This document shows positions 19,287-28,423 of a stretch of DNA of 64,000 nt, piece by piece. Location of the stretch: assembly GCA_905233185.1 (NCBI GenBank), contig CAJODB010000003.1, positions 30,137 to 94,136 of the forward strand, given 5' to 3'. The position numbers were made by a program, and so were the translations under genes. The stretch's first letter is position 1; the number at the start of each line of letters is the position of its first letter. The notes beneath the pieces were generated by a model. It was not told the DNA's origin, made no database searches, and was given only the letters and a program-made list of their open reading frames with translations. Origin of the DNA: an uncultured Alphaproteobacteria bacterium. GTDB lineage: Bacteria; Pseudomonadota; Alphaproteobacteria; UBA3830.

Positions 19287-20072
19287 ATGATTGAAATTCG
19301 TTCTAATGATTTTAATATAGCGCAAATAGCCGATTCCGGGCAATGCTTTCGCATTTTTGAGCAATCCAATGGAGTATGGGAAACTATCGCGTTTGGTAAA
19401 AGCCTGAAAATCTATGTAAAAGACGACAATACACATATTTTTGAATGTGATAGCAATGAATATAATGAACTTTGGCGTAATTATTTCGATATGCAACGCA
19501 ATTACGGGGAAATAAAAGCGAGAATACGAGCTGTTGGCGATATATATCTTACAAATGCGGTCGATTTTGGCTATGGAATGCGGATTCTAAACCAAGATTT
19601 ATGGGAAGTTATCATTAGTTTTATAATTTCTCAGCAAAATAATATTCCGCGTATAAGAGGTATCATAAAAAGACTGTGTGCGCCTTATGGATTGCGCTTT
19701 CCGACACCACAAGAGTTGGCGCTTTTCAGCGAAGATGATCTTATAAAAATAGGATTGGGATATCGTGCAAAATATGTACGAAATATCGCGATTGCGGCAA
19801 CTGAAGGTCGTTTAAGTTTCGATGATTTACGAAAAATGACATACTACGATGCTGTTGCTTATCTAAAAAAATTCGATGGAATTGGAGAAAAAGTTGCAAA
19901 CTGTATAGCCCTTTTCGGTCTGCGAAAACTTGATGCTTTTCCCATCGATGTTTGGATAAAACGAATCTTGCAGCAACAGTACGGAGGAACATTTGATACT
20001 GCTAAATTTCCCGGATACGCAGGTCTTGTTCAACAGTATATGTTTTATTACGAAAGATTTCGTGGGAAATGA
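19287..20072 (+). CDS. ogg: OGG1-type 8-oxoguanine DNA glycosylase/AP lyase
   Basis: The 261-aa protein has an N-terminal beta domain (DSGQCFRIFE) as in OGG1 and then the helix-hairpin-helix GPD fold. The motif FDGIGEKVANCIALFGL contains the catalytic Lys, and the downstream AFPIDVWIKRIL keeps the catalytic Asp. FIISQQNNIPRIRG matches the family's helix before the hairpin. It would remove 8-oxoG opposite C. This eukaryote/Clostridium-type enzyme is less common in proteobacteria than MutM (Fpg). The gene stands alone, divergent from the pot genes. Confidence 0.87.
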   Translation: MIEIRSNDFNIAQIADSGQCFRIFEQSNGVWETIAFGKSLKIYVKDDNTHIFECDSNEYNELWRNYFDMQRNYGEIKARIRAVGDIYLTNAVDFGYGMRILNQDLWEVIISFIISQQNNIPRIRGIIKRLCAPYGLRFPTPQELALFSEDDLIKIGLGYRAKYVRNIAIAATEGRLSFDDLRKMTYYDAVAYLKKFDGIGEKVANCIALFGLRKLDAFPIDVWIKRILQQQYGGTFDTAKFPGYAGLVQQYMFYYERFRGK

Positions 20073-20176
20073 AATAAAAGTTTTTCACTTCCTAATCTTT
20101 TTTAAGGCATTGGAAAACTACCTATTTACATCATTAATTCTGATGCCGTAAAAACATCTTTTCCTCTATTAGCTCT

Positions 20177-20252
20177 CTTGCAAAAGTCATTTTCGTGAAT
20201 TTTTGCCTCTGATAATCAGCGTCTTCCAAGTGCTATTTTCGACTTTCGCAAG
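20177..20252. repeat. 12-bp inverted repeat with 52-bp spacer
   Basis: CTTGCAAAAGTC (20177-20188) and GACTTTCGCAAG (20241-20252) pair at 11 of 12 positions. They lie in the 210-bp gap between the convergent ogg gene and the large secreted-protein gene, likely as a folded 3' region. No T-run follows either arm. The layout resembles the wide inverted repeat at 3968-4057, but the sequences differ. Confidence 0.35.
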
Positions 20253-20283
20253 ATCTCTATTCTGTTATTATTATCCTTCTCCT

Positions 20284-22287
20284 TCAGTCGCTTTTTTTCT
20301 CTTTTTCCTTTTTCTCTTTTGTTTTTACTTCTGGTGTATAGATAAATCCCCATTCCTTCTTTTTCTCCAGTACTGATCGATCGTATAGATCTACGATTTG
20401 AGAATCAGTCGGATGCATTATATCAGTACGGAATTTCGGGAGAATCGGAGCCAGCACTTCTATTGTGCGAGTATATTGTTTATCTTCAAACAAGCATTTC
20501 GCAAAATTCAATCTGATGATCTCTTGTTGTGCAAATGTACATGTTCGGAATAGGTATTTAAAGTCTTCTGAAATTGATCGTTCTGTCATTTGAAAATAGG
20601 CGGGATCACAAGATACAAACAAAGCATTTAAGTAATTGAACAAAACTATGCTCATTTGCCTTTTTGATAGGGTAGTATGTCCTTCTCTTCTTATAAGCCC
20701 TTCTAATACTTTTGTGGCAATTCTGGCGTGATACATATCTTCTTCTGATGCATATTCTTGAGGCCTTCCCATTAGAATGCTTCTCAGAATGCCATAATTT
20801 AACATAACTTCATCTTTGCGCTTTACATACTGCTTTACGCTGAGTTGACCAGTTCTATTGTTAAACAGTAATCCCAATTCATTTGCAAATTTACGTACTT
20901 TCTGAATATCATTAAAGTTTAAGTGTCTAATTGATGCCAAAATGCCGTCTATATTAAGAACAACCCAATTTCTGACTCTGTAAACATCCATAAATGCTTG
21001 GTCTTGTATAACGGCTCCTCTCATATCGCAGTGTTGGTGAATATAATCGTAAAAATTCATAGGAACAGGTGGTAAAAGCCTTCTTGCTTCAATAGATAGT
21101 TGATTTAGTGCGCTATAATACATAAATATTGCGTCAAGCATTAAGGGGTTACTTTTATTCGATTCAAGAACAGAGCGCCCCGCAGCAGTTATAAAGAAAT
21201 ACTTCAAAGCATATGCTTCGTCAAAGAGAAATATACATTCTTCCGTGTATCTCATCAGCCATTTTATTTGTTCTCCAGCTGGAAGAAGTTTGAAGTACTT
21301 CTGGCCATAATTTGTTGTGGCGTAATATTCTATTTCTTCATGCATGGCAGGCCTACTAAAATTCTTTAATGCTCTGAAAAAACAAGAAAGAGCAGCTCCT
21401 TTCCATGATTCTGATAGCATATCGAATGGTTTTTCCCACTCTTCTTCATCGAAAAGCTCACTAAATACATTTGCAGCTAATATACTGCTTGCTTTTGATT
21501 GTTGTTTTTCTGTCTCTAGAGCGTATTCGGGCAAACGAGCGCTTAAGCTTAATGCGATGCCGAAAGAAGACATAGCAATAGCTTGTTGCTGAGGAGATAG
21601 CATGTTTTTTTTCATTCTTTCGCTTTTTTCATTGAATAGAGTTTTCAATACGAGTATAGCAAGTCTTGCATTGCTTCCATCGTCATCTCCATAAGGATCG
21701 TACAAAGCAATTTGAGTCAGTATAAAACCATACGTACTTGTAGCCAGCTGTTTTTGAAAATCGTTGAGTAAAACATTTTCCCGTAAAAGACCGGTAGATC
21801 GTACAAACAGCGGACTTATGGCTTCTTTTGCGTCTCCTAAACGACCGTTTCTTAAAAAGCGCAATGCGGAATTCAGTCTCTTGTTGTCATCTGTGTAGAT
21901 AGCTTGCGCCCATTCTATTGCTCTTGGAGATGAAGCATTTTCCGGCTGAGAAAATCGTGATGAAGCGCGAGAATGACGACGCGAAATATATGGGCTGGCT
22001 ATTGCTTTCGGAGTTGCTGAAATACCTACTTCAACAGAAATAGCTGAAGAAGGAGGAAAAGGCCTATCGTCAGACATATCAGATACGGAAGAAGGTAGGG
22101 AGTCCAAATGAGAAGATTGCGGAGTGACTTTTTTGAATAAACTAAACGTAGTTGGACTTATGCTCGTGTGTGGAGATGTTTTTTCTTCCGCATTTTGAGA
22201 TAAGGGATGCGGACTGGAAGCCTCTGCGAAGAACGTGGCATAGCTTATTGCGAACAAAGTTAATCCGATTAGTGATTTACGTAACAT
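20284..22287 (-). CDS. Large secreted alpha-helical repeat protein, unknown
   Basis: The 667-aa protein has a signal peptide (MLRKSLIGLTLFAISYATFFAEA). About 100 Ser/Pro-rich residues follow, then a helical solenoid to the end and a Lys/Glu-rich tail. Units of roughly 60-75 residues carry an [AV]xxPLF or VLKTLFNEK-like motif followed by LxxQQQAIAxxxFGIAL, similar to the 729-aa protein at 31.5 kb. The two are probably paralogues of a TPR/Sel1-like family. GGAGAGA precedes ATG 22287. Export plus a protein-binding solenoid suggests a host- or envelope-interaction role, but this is inference. Confidence 0.78.
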   Translation of the reverse strand: MLRKSLIGLTLFAISYATFFAEASSPHPLSQNAEEKTSPHTSISPTTFSLFKKVTPQSSHLDSLPSSVSDMSDDRPFPPSSAISVEVGISATPKAIASPYISRRHSRASSRFSQPENASSPRAIEWAQAIYTDDNKRLNSALRFLRNGRLGDAKEAISPLFVRSTGLLRENVLLNDFQKQLATSTYGFILTQIALYDPYGDDDGSNARLAILVLKTLFNEKSERMKKNMLSPQQQAIAMSSFGIALSLSARLPEYALETEKQQSKASSILAANVFSELFDEEEWEKPFDMLSESWKGAALSCFFRALKNFSRPAMHEEIEYYATTNYGQKYFKLLPAGEQIKWLMRYTEECIFLFDEAYALKYFFITAAGRSVLESNKSNPLMLDAIFMYYSALNQLSIEARRLLPPVPMNFYDYIHQHCDMRGAVIQDQAFMDVYRVRNWVVLNIDGILASIRHLNFNDIQKVRKFANELGLLFNNRTGQLSVKQYVKRKDEVMLNYGILRSILMGRPQEYASEEDMYHARIATKVLEGLIRREGHTTLSKRQMSIVLFNYLNALFVSCDPAYFQMTERSISEDFKYLFRTCTFAQQEIIRLNFAKCLFEDKQYTRTIEVLAPILPKFRTDIMHPTDSQIVDLYDRSVLEKKKEWGFIYTPEVKTKEKKEKEKKSD

Positions 22288-22590
22288 TGTTTCTCTCCAT
22301 TTGACATTACAAAACTAATTTTAACTACATTTGCATACAAAAAGTAAATAAATAATTAATTTTTTAATAAATTTTTAAGAAAGATTAATGTTTTTTATGA
22401 TGATAAGACGCGAACAAGGATGTTTATGCTTACTTTTGATGATTATTTCCAATACCTTTGTTCTCTGGGAAATGGCTTATATCATTTTTTTAATGGCGTT
22501 CTATGTGTTTTTTCATTTCATTAATAAGTAGCCAATCTCTGGTCAATTTGAGGCAGTGTAGAAGTTGTAAGGGACCAGTTGTGGATAAAT

Positions 22591-22629
22591 CAATATAAAA
22601 AAAGGAGAGGCCAATAAGTCCTCTCCTTT
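22591..22629 (-). terminator. Rho-independent terminator of the OMP gene
   Basis: On the minus strand a perfect 10-bp stem (AAAGGAGAGG / CCTCTCCTTT, 9-base loop) runs straight into TTTTTTTATATTG. It lies 20 bases after the stop codon of the outer membrane protein gene. It is the strongest terminator in the window. The rest of the 22.29-22.60 kb gap holds nothing I can identify. Confidence 0.9.
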
Positions 22630-22649
22630 ACAAGAGCAAAAACTAACAA

Positions 22650-23588
22650 CTAAAAGTTATATGTCGCAAATACACGGATGTTATATCCACGATTTCTGAC
22701 TTTTGTATCCATTTCGTGAGACCAATCATAATTGGCGGGTGTACCAGAGATTATTCCAAAATCACCATTATGCGATCCATTTAAACTACCTTTTTTATTT
22801 ACTTCAAAAACGTAGCCAACTTCGGTACATACTGTCATATTCTCAGTAACTGCTTTTTTTGCACCAACACCGACTAGTGGAGCAAACGAGCCAAGTTTTA
22901 CATCTCCATTATCGCTGAGCAATTTTGCTCTGGAATAGGTTACACCACCTTTTAAGTAAAGAAGAGCATCGATTGTTTCAAAATAACGTCCCAACATAAC
23001 TTCAAAATATGGTCTAAAGCCTTTTGATTCTAATTTTATGGTTCCAAAACCATCTTTTGAAATTTCTGTATCCTTATTGCCTGATATATCCAAAGCTATT
23101 TGAGCACCATAATATAGGTTACCATCAAAATCACCCCATCCTGCTACAAGCAACGCACCAAGTTTATTTAATTTATTTTGGGCGATACCATTATTCAGGG
23201 AACCTATGGTATCTATTTGAGATACATGGTTACCAGTCGAACCGGGAAGATAAGTAACAGACCCACTAGTATACATTCCAGCACTAGCTGCTGTCGCTTT
23301 CACAGTAGCGTCCGATCTTAATAGGCCCAAATCAATATCGTGCCCACTGATTCTCTGGTGATATCCTGTCTCATCCGCAGTTGTCTTGTATCCGCCTTGA
23401 GCAAGACCGAGACCGATGAACCATCCGCGCATCGCTGCTTTGGATGCTGCAACGTCCTTGTCTGCGGCATCAGAAGCTGCAGCTGTTTCGGTTTCCGTTG
23501 CACCGTAGTTATATGTTGTTACGGTAGCAGCATTCGCTAATGGCATAAACGCCGCTCCAAACAAACATAAGCTAATTATTTTCTTCAT
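22650..23588 (-). CDS. Outer membrane beta-barrel protein
   Basis: The 312-aa protein has a signal peptide (MKKIISLCLFGAAFMPLANA), a short Ala/Thr-rich linker and then GWFIGLGLAQGGY. A series of amphipathic strands ends in a terminal Phe (IRVFATYNF), the classic outer-membrane insertion signal. It resembles the porin-like or Surface_Ag_2-type barrels common in intracellular alphaproteobacteria. The precise family is uncertain. A good promoter, GAGG ribosome binding site and strong terminator suggest a highly expressed, single-gene unit. A run of nine G lies just upstream of its promoter. Confidence 0.85.
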   Translation of the reverse strand: MKKIISLCLFGAAFMPLANAATVTTYNYGATETETAAASDAADKDVAASKAAMRGWFIGLGLAQGGYKTTADETGYHQRISGHDIDLGLLRSDATVKATAASAGMYTSGSVTYLPGSTGNHVSQIDTIGSLNNGIAQNKLNKLGALLVAGWGDFDGNLYYGAQIALDISGNKDTEISKDGFGTIKLESKGFRPYFEVMLGRYFETIDALLYLKGGVTYSRAKLLSDNGDVKLGSFAPLVGVGAKKAVTENMTVCTEVGYVFEVNKKGSLNGSHNGDFGIISGTPANYDWSHEMDTKVRNRGYNIRVFATYNF

Positions 23589-23620
23589 AATAAACCTCGT
23601 AAATATTAAACTCTGATTGC

Positions 23621-23648
23621 ATTCTAGCAGCTATTTTCTTTCAATCAA
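23621..23648 (-). promoter_or_regulatory. Probable sigma-70 promoter of the OMP gene
   Basis: Reading the minus strand, TTGATT (23643-23648) and TAGAAT (23621-23626) are separated by 16 bases and lie 33 bases upstream of the ATG at 23588. GAGG is placed as ribosome binding site. Both hexamers are close to consensus. The nine-G tract begins 23 bases upstream of the -35, in the position where upstream elements or activators act. Confidence 0.6.
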
Positions 23649-23671
23649 GTTAAAATAACAATTATGAGATT

Positions 23672-23680
23672 CCCCCCCCC
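23672..23680 (-). repeat. G9 tract upstream of the OMP promoter
   Basis: On the minus strand nine G follow CGCAAAAATTGC and precede AATCTC. The 5' flank CGCAA-AAA-TTGCG is itself a small palindrome, and an AAAATTG-like flank recurs before the tracts of both tadE-like genes. Change in tract length would move upstream sequences relative to the -35. This is one of six exact G9 runs in the window. Confidence 0.8.
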
Positions 23681-23971
23681 GCAATTTTTGCGCTAGTGTG
23701 GCATTTTTAACACGGTTATGGTGAGGTTTCAGAAGGTTTTCCTGCAGCTGGATTATGTACGATACTCATGATAAGACTTTTACCTCACATCATTATGAAT
23801 AACCAAAGGAAGTGAAGAATCCTGAATTGTTTTATGTCTGTATTTTTTTTCACACAGACCTTGAAGCCTTTGCGGCGCTCTGTGATGACATATGATATTC
23901 GGATATTTGCAATAATCTTTCGTCACTTCGAACAAAGCAAAGAATACGACAATTTTTTACCAATTTACAAT

Positions 23972-25306
23972 CTATTCTTTTCCCGATCTCTTCTTCAGTA
24001 TCTTCTCAACATTTTCACGTATGGTTTTATATGCCGAAACAAGAAACGGTTCGCACACTTTCTTTGTAGTTTCCCCGATTTTTCGAATTTTTTTGAATTC
24101 TCGATCAAGAGCGATTTGCGAGAAAGCCCAAACGGAGCTGATATTTACGTTTTCTGTTATTGTTCGGCAACGTTCGGCAAATATCAACCAGAACGGGCTC
24201 AAGAATAGGCTCAAAGCTGTTAAACTTACCAAAAACTTCACACCATATGCGTTTACGAGTCCAACATTACTTGCTGCATATGATAACATGAAAGAAAACT
24301 CTCCGACATGTCCAAGTAACACGCTGATAACAAACGACTCTTTAAGATTAAAACTACATAACCTCAGCACAAATATATTAATTATTGTTTTTCCGACTGT
24401 AATAAACAATATTCCTAAGAATATGAGCGATAGATTTGCCATTATGAAGTCGATATCGACCAGCAATCCGACGCTGAGGAAGAAAGTCATAAGCAAAATT
24501 TCCTCTATCGGAGCAGCTATTGCGCTTATTTCTTCTTTCATAGCAGAGTTTCCCAGGATAAGTCCTGCTACGAACGCTCCAAATGAAGCTGAAAGACCGA
24601 ATAATTCTGCCAAAACCGCACTTCCTAAGCATATACCAAATACGAACATAGCTAACATATCGGCATGCTTTTTGATAAAATTCGATAACTTTGCCGCATA
24701 TGTTTGAAACCTCAGGAAAATAAACGCCACAAGCGCAAGAAAAACGAGCGTAGCAATTACTCTTGCTGTTTCATTCGTATGCATATCTGCACCAAGGAAG
24801 TTTATTACCAGGACCATAACAAGCGCCATAATATCCTGTGATATGAGAATGCCGTATGTATGTTCCTCTACGTTATCATTGCGTTCTTTTAGATGCCTCA
24901 AAGATTTTACTGTGACAGCTGTGGATGAAAGAGTCACACAGAATGTAATCAATATCACGCCGGTTTGTGGTATTTTCAGAAAATATCCGACGATAGACAT
25001 TGCGATATATATAAATAATGTGGAAATCAGAGTTACTGAAAATGACTTCTTCCACATATTCTTGACTTTTTCGAACGAAAGTCCTAACCCTATAGCGAAC
25101 AAAAGGAACAAAATGCCCATTTCGGAAAATACCGCGACAATCTCTCTGTCAGTAATAAATTTTAAGCATGAAGGACCAAGTACTATTCCGGCAATAATAT
25201 ATCCGAGCACGGGACTGTGACCGAGTGAGGACAAGATCAATCCCGAACTCATTGCGCATAAAACCACTGACGCTATTTGAGCAATCGTCCAATTCATAAT
25301 ACACAT
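23972..25306 (-). CDS. Kef-type monovalent cation:proton antiporter (CPA2)
   Basis: The 444-aa protein is almost all membrane helices, about twelve. It has the CPA2 signatures LGHSPVLGYIIAGIVLGP, FLLFAIGLGLSFEKVK, TLSSTAVTVKSL, SQDIMALVMVL and FGAFVAGLILGNS. The C-terminus is a short charged tail with no TrkA-N/RCK nucleotide-binding domain, unlike KefB or KefC. It would exchange K+ or Na+ for H+ across the inner membrane. ATG at 25297 (MNWTIAQ) is an alternative start three codons in. Confidence 0.88.
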   Translation of the reverse strand: MCIMNWTIAQIASVVLCAMSSGLILSSLGHSPVLGYIIAGIVLGPSCLKFITDREIVAVFSEMGILFLLFAIGLGLSFEKVKNMWKKSFSVTLISTLFIYIAMSIVGYFLKIPQTGVILITFCVTLSSTAVTVKSLRHLKERNDNVEEHTYGILISQDIMALVMVLVINFLGADMHTNETARVIATLVFLALVAFIFLRFQTYAAKLSNFIKKHADMLAMFVFGICLGSAVLAELFGLSASFGAFVAGLILGNSAMKEEISAIAAPIEEILLMTFFLSVGLLVDIDFIMANLSLIFLGILFITVGKTIINIFVLRLCSFNLKESFVISVLLGHVGEFSFMLSYAASNVGLVNAYGVKFLVSLTALSLFLSPFWLIFAERCRTITENVNISSVWAFSQIALDREFKKIRKIGETTKKVCEPFLVSAYKTIRENVEKILKKRSGKE

Positions 25307-25494
25307 CCATGATGTTCTCGATTATAATACTACAACATTGGTTGATTATTTTTTATAAAAAAAAGGCGATATTTGCATTTATTCTGGCATTTGTTGCTCT
25401 TATGTAATAGTAATATGTGGTATTGTTAATCGTTTATTAATGTTTTTGTTTTGCATTAGATTTGCACTGAGAAGTTTATAGTTGAGGTTGATAT

Positions 25495-26220
25495 ATGTCT
25501 GGACATTCGCAATTTAAGAATATTATGTACAGAAAAGGGGCTCAGGATTCCAAACGAGCCAAAGTTTTTTCAAAAATTTCGCGAGAAATAACCGTTGCCG
25601 TTAAAGAAGGTGGGGCAAATGCAGAAAGTAATTCACGACTTAGATCTGCCCTGTTAAGTGCACGATCGGAGAATATGCCGAAGGACAACATCGAACGAGC
25701 TATAAAAAAAGCGTTGGGTGGCGGAGATGATACAGACTTCCAGGCAGTACGGTATGAGGGCTATGGACCAGGCGGAGTTGCAATTATAGTTGAGGGATTA
25801 ACGGACAACAAAAAGCGTACGGCACCGGAAGTTCGTTCGGCTTTTACAAAGTACAATGGCAGTCTTGGTGAGGCAAACAGCGTTAGCTTTCAGTTCGATC
25901 ATATTGGATGTGTTATTTATAAAAGCGATGCAGCAACAGAAGATGAGATGTTTGAGGCTGCAATTGATTGCGGGGCGGAAGATATCCAATCCGGAGATGA
26001 TGTATACGAAATTACATGCGCTATCGAACAACTTGCGGCAGTTCGTGATGGCTTATCGAAGAAATTCGGTGATCCTTTAGAAGCACGAATTACGTGGAAG
26101 CCGAAGAATACGGTTCCTATTGATGCTGACACGGCAAATACTCTTGCGAAATTGGTAGATCTTCTTGAGGATAACGACGATGTGCAATCAGTTGTAACAA
26201 ATGCCGAAGTACAGGAATAA
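25495..26220 (+). CDS. yebC: YebC/PmpR family protein (TACO1-like)
   Basis: The 241-aa protein has the typical opening MSGHSQFKNIMYRKGAQDSKRAKVFSKI and the GYGPGGVAIIVEGLTDNKKRT motif, followed by the three-domain YebC layout ending in LEDNDDVQSV. Members act as DNA-binding regulators or as translation factors relieving ribosome stalling at polyproline stretches. A ribosome binding site GAGG lies close to ATG 25495. A short hairpin at 26369-26384 may end the transcript. Confidence 0.94.
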   Translation: MSGHSQFKNIMYRKGAQDSKRAKVFSKISREITVAVKEGGANAESNSRLRSALLSARSENMPKDNIERAIKKALGGGDDTDFQAVRYEGYGPGGVAIIVEGLTDNKKRTAPEVRSAFTKYNGSLGEANSVSFQFDHIGCVIYKSDAATEDEMFEAAIDCGAEDIQSGDDVYEITCAIEQLAAVRDGLSKKFGDPLEARITWKPKNTVPIDADTANTLAKLVDLLEDNDDVQSVVTNAEVQE

Positions 26221-26368
26221 CAGAAGGGCTATGGTGGAAGAAACAGCATAAGTGAGCTGTGTTACAGAGATGAGATAGCGCAGGGGGGATCATCTGAACA
26301 ACGTTGTATTGTTGATACAGGGATATCAATAAATAAAATAGAAAAATAATTGAGTAAAGAGCGCAAGA

Positions 26369-26390
26369 AACCTCTTTTGAGGTTATTTGG
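26369..26390 (+). terminator. Possible weak terminator after yebC
   Basis: AACCTC-TTTT-GAGGTT is a 6-bp stem with a 4-base loop followed by ATTTGGTTTG. It is the best hairpin in the 270-bp gap between convergent yebC and hbd. The T content after the stem is modest, so it could be a two-way terminator or chance. A six-G run at about 26283-26288 in this gap lacks the flanks of the G9 sites. Confidence 0.35.
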
Positions 26391-26489
26391 TTTGTTCGAT
26401 TGGAGACTCTACAGAGCCTTGGACTTGTGCAAGTCATGGTAAAGGAACTTTCGCACTATAGAAAAGGTCTCTTTTCTTCTCTTTCTATT

Positions 26490-27350
26490 TCACTCGTACT
26501 CGTAGAATCCCTTTTTCGTCTTTTTTCCAAGCCATCTTTTCGCTACATAGTTTTCCAGAAGAGGGCAGGGGGCATACTTATTTTCTCCAAGTTCTTTCTG
26601 CAGAGTTTTTAAAATAGCCAGGACAGTGTCCAGTCCTATAAGATCAGCCAAAGCCAATGGCCCAATCGGATGATTCGCTCCCAATTTCATTGCCGCATCT
26701 ATTTGATCTGCCGTAGAAATTCCTTCATAAAGTGCGTAGATCGCTTCATTAATCATCGGAATAAGAATTCTATTCAATACGAATCCCGGAGAATTTTTTG
26801 AGGCAATTGGTGTTTTTCCTAATTCTTTTGCTAATTTCCAGAAAAAAGAAAAAGTTTTTTCGTGCGTATATAATCCTTTTATAACTTCTATCAATTCCAT
26901 GATTGGCGGAGGATTCATAAAATGAAAACCAATAAATCTTTCAGGATATGGAATTAACTGAGATAAAGCTGTTATTGAATAAGATGAAGTATTTGAGGCA
27001 ACTAACGAAGTTGGTTTCAATATTCCTGATAATTTATGAAATATTTCTTCTTTTATTGCGAAGTTTTCAAAGCCAGATTCTATAAGGATATCACAATCAG
27101 CCAGCTCATTCATATCTGTGTAATATGAGATCCTGTTAGATATTCTAGCCGGCATTTCTTTGATCAGATCTTTGGATTTTAATTTTTGAAGAGAAGTAAG
27201 AATACGTTTTTGCGATATGTTGAAAATGTTCTCGGATATATCGTATACCTTTACACAATAACTGCAAGTCGCAAATACTTGAGCAATACCGGATCCCATT
27301 TGGCCTGCTCCTATAACTGCAACTTTGCTGCTTTTGTCCGTTGTGCTCAT
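26490..27350 (-). CDS. hbd: 3-hydroxybutyryl-CoA dehydrogenase
   Basis: The 286-aa short-form 3-hydroxyacyl-CoA dehydrogenase has NAD-binding GAGQMGSGIAQVFA, active-site regions ASNTSSYSITAL and FHFMNPPPIMELIEV, and NRILIPMINEAIYAL. It ends with the usual PLALADLIGLD and KKGFYEYE. It interconverts acetoacetyl-CoA and 3-hydroxybutyryl-CoA, in butyrate-type fermentation or polyhydroxybutyrate metabolism. Four bases overlap with the yidD end. Partner enzymes are not in this window, so the pathway is open. Confidence 0.93.
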   Translation of the reverse strand: MSTTDKSSKVAVIGAGQMGSGIAQVFATCSYCVKVYDISENIFNISQKRILTSLQKLKSKDLIKEMPARISNRISYYTDMNELADCDILIESGFENFAIKEEIFHKLSGILKPTSLVASNTSSYSITALSQLIPYPERFIGFHFMNPPPIMELIEVIKGLYTHEKTFSFFWKLAKELGKTPIASKNSPGFVLNRILIPMINEAIYALYEGISTADQIDAAMKLGANHPIGPLALADLIGLDTVLAILKTLQKELGENKYAPCPLLENYVAKRWLGKKTKKGFYEYE

Positions 27351-27559
27351 GGAAAATCTACCCGTTTTTTCGCAAAAGGATTACATCGTAATATTCGCAC
27401 AATAGATTTTAATATTCCGATAACAAAACCGTATTTTTTTATGGATAGAATCGCATATTCGGAGCAAGTCGGATAAAATTTACATCGTGCTCCTTTATTT
27501 ATGTATGGAGAAATCGCTCGTTGGTAAAATCTTATCAATTTTATTGCGATTTCTTGCAT
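27347..27559 (-). CDS. yidD: Membrane protein insertion efficiency factor YidD
   Basis: This small protein (about 70 aa) has the family core IKLIRFYQRAISPYINKGARCKFYPTCSEYA with its conserved Cys residues. It assists YidC-dependent insertion. The ORF track extends to 27622, but ATG 27559 starts at the conserved N-terminus and overlaps the end of rnpA by 19 bases, as in many genomes. The order rpmH-rnpA-yidD is classical; yidC does not follow here, hbd does. Confidence 0.92.
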   Translation of the reverse strand: MQEIAIKLIRFYQRAISPYINKGARCKFYPTCSEYAILSIKKYGFVIGILKSIVRILRCNPFAKKRVDFP

Positions 27560-27903
27560 TTTGAAATCTTTCGATTCAGATAAACTACAGCGGATTTGCA
27601 GATATCTAAAAGATCTGTCCATTCTACTGTAAAAGTAGATTTACGAGCGATAAAAACATAATCGATACCGGAAATGGCGTATTCAGGGAGTATAATATCA
27701 GCCGCAGCTCTCATTCTGCGTTTACATCTGTTACGGACAACGGCATTTCCGACTTTCTTTGATGCGGTGAAACCTACACGAAAACGATCTAAACCATTGT
27801 TTGGGGCACATTGAACAACCAGAACAGCACTTCTATAATAAAAACCTGACTCAGAGACTTTTACAAAATCTCTACGTATCCGTATTCTTGCGCTTTTTTT
27901 CAA
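27541..27903 (-). CDS. rnpA: Ribonuclease P protein component
   Basis: This is the protein subunit that binds the 5' leader of pre-tRNA with the RNase P RNA. The 120-aa basic protein has RVGFTASKKVGNAVVRNRCKRRMRAA, which includes the RNR motif. It follows rpmH after 34 bases on the same strand and overlaps yidD. The C-terminus is a little longer than usual because it runs into yidD. Confidence 0.92.
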   Translation of the reverse strand: MKKSARIRIRRDFVKVSESGFYYRSAVLVVQCAPNNGLDRFRVGFTASKKVGNAVVRNRCKRRMRAAADIILPEYAISGIDYVFIARKSTFTVEWTDLLDICKSAVVYLNRKISKCKKSQ

Positions 27904-27937
27904 TTAACCAACTGAACTGTATGAAATATGAAAAAAA

Positions 27938-28069
27938 TTACGCAGATAAACGTGCACGTCCCTTTGATCTTCTGGACTTTAAAACGTGTCCGCCTGCGGC
28001 AACTCGGGCTCTGTAACCATGTCTGCGCTTGCGAACTAGTCTGCTTGGATTATACGTTGGTTTGGCCAT
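27938..28069 (-). CDS. rpmH: 50S ribosomal protein L34
   Basis: This gene was too short for the ORF track. The 43-aa reading frame begins [20 protein letters not shown] and continues with [20 protein letters not shown], a clear L34. AGAGGT lies just before the ATG at 28069. It heads the rpmH-rnpA-yidD cluster. Confidence 0.96.
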   Translation of the reverse strand: MAKPTYNPSRLVRKRRHGYRARVAAGGHVLKSRRSKGRARLSA

Positions 28070-28325
28070 TTTTAACCTCTGATCTGCTAATTAACAAGCA
28101 GAAGTTTAACAAAAGATTATGGAAAGTCAAGGGAAAGGAATAAGACAGTGATTTTGCGATAGTCCTGTGTTTGTTAGTTATATACAATGAGTTGAATATA
28201 GTAGAATTTGTTTTAACTGCACTAGGTCAGCAATTTTTTCAGCGAACAATATATTGTGATAGCATATCCAATATCATTGCCGTTTGGCTGCAAATATACA
28301 ATTTACCCTATATCAAGAGTTTGAC

Positions 28326-28414
28326 TGGCGGAGAGAGAGGGATTCGAAGCCTCGATACAGTTCTCCATATACACCATTTCCAGAGTGCGCCTTAAACTAC
28401 TTGGCCATCTCTTC
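28326..28414 (-). pseudogene. Degenerate tRNA-Ser copy 1
   Basis: This is the first of three tandem units on the minus strand. It is clearly related to the intact tRNA-Ser(GGA) at 28520-28609 and keeps the GGA anticodon and CCA. The acceptor 5' end is GAAGAGA instead of GGAGAGA, a T-stem pair is broken (GAGGC opposite CCCTC), the anticodon stem has lost a base, and a conserved D-loop G is changed to A. It is separated from copy 2 by TTTTATGAC, the same 9-base linker as between copies 2 and 3. Confidence 0.8.
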
Positions 28415-28423
28415 TTTTATGAC

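Noticed and set aside
24021-24707. 228-aa plus-strand ORF opposite the Kef-type antiporter
   Set aside because: The minus strand holds a clear full-length CPA2 transporter; this frame is a shadow with no domain or start signal.
26283-26288. Six-G run in the yebC-hbd gap as a possible seventh G-tract site
   Set aside because: Only six G and the flanks do not match well; it may be a decayed site but cannot be supported.
28070-28325. Small RNA or gene in the rpmH-tRNA gap
   Set aside because: Only short frames and AT-rich sequence were seen; no structure beyond what is expected by chance.
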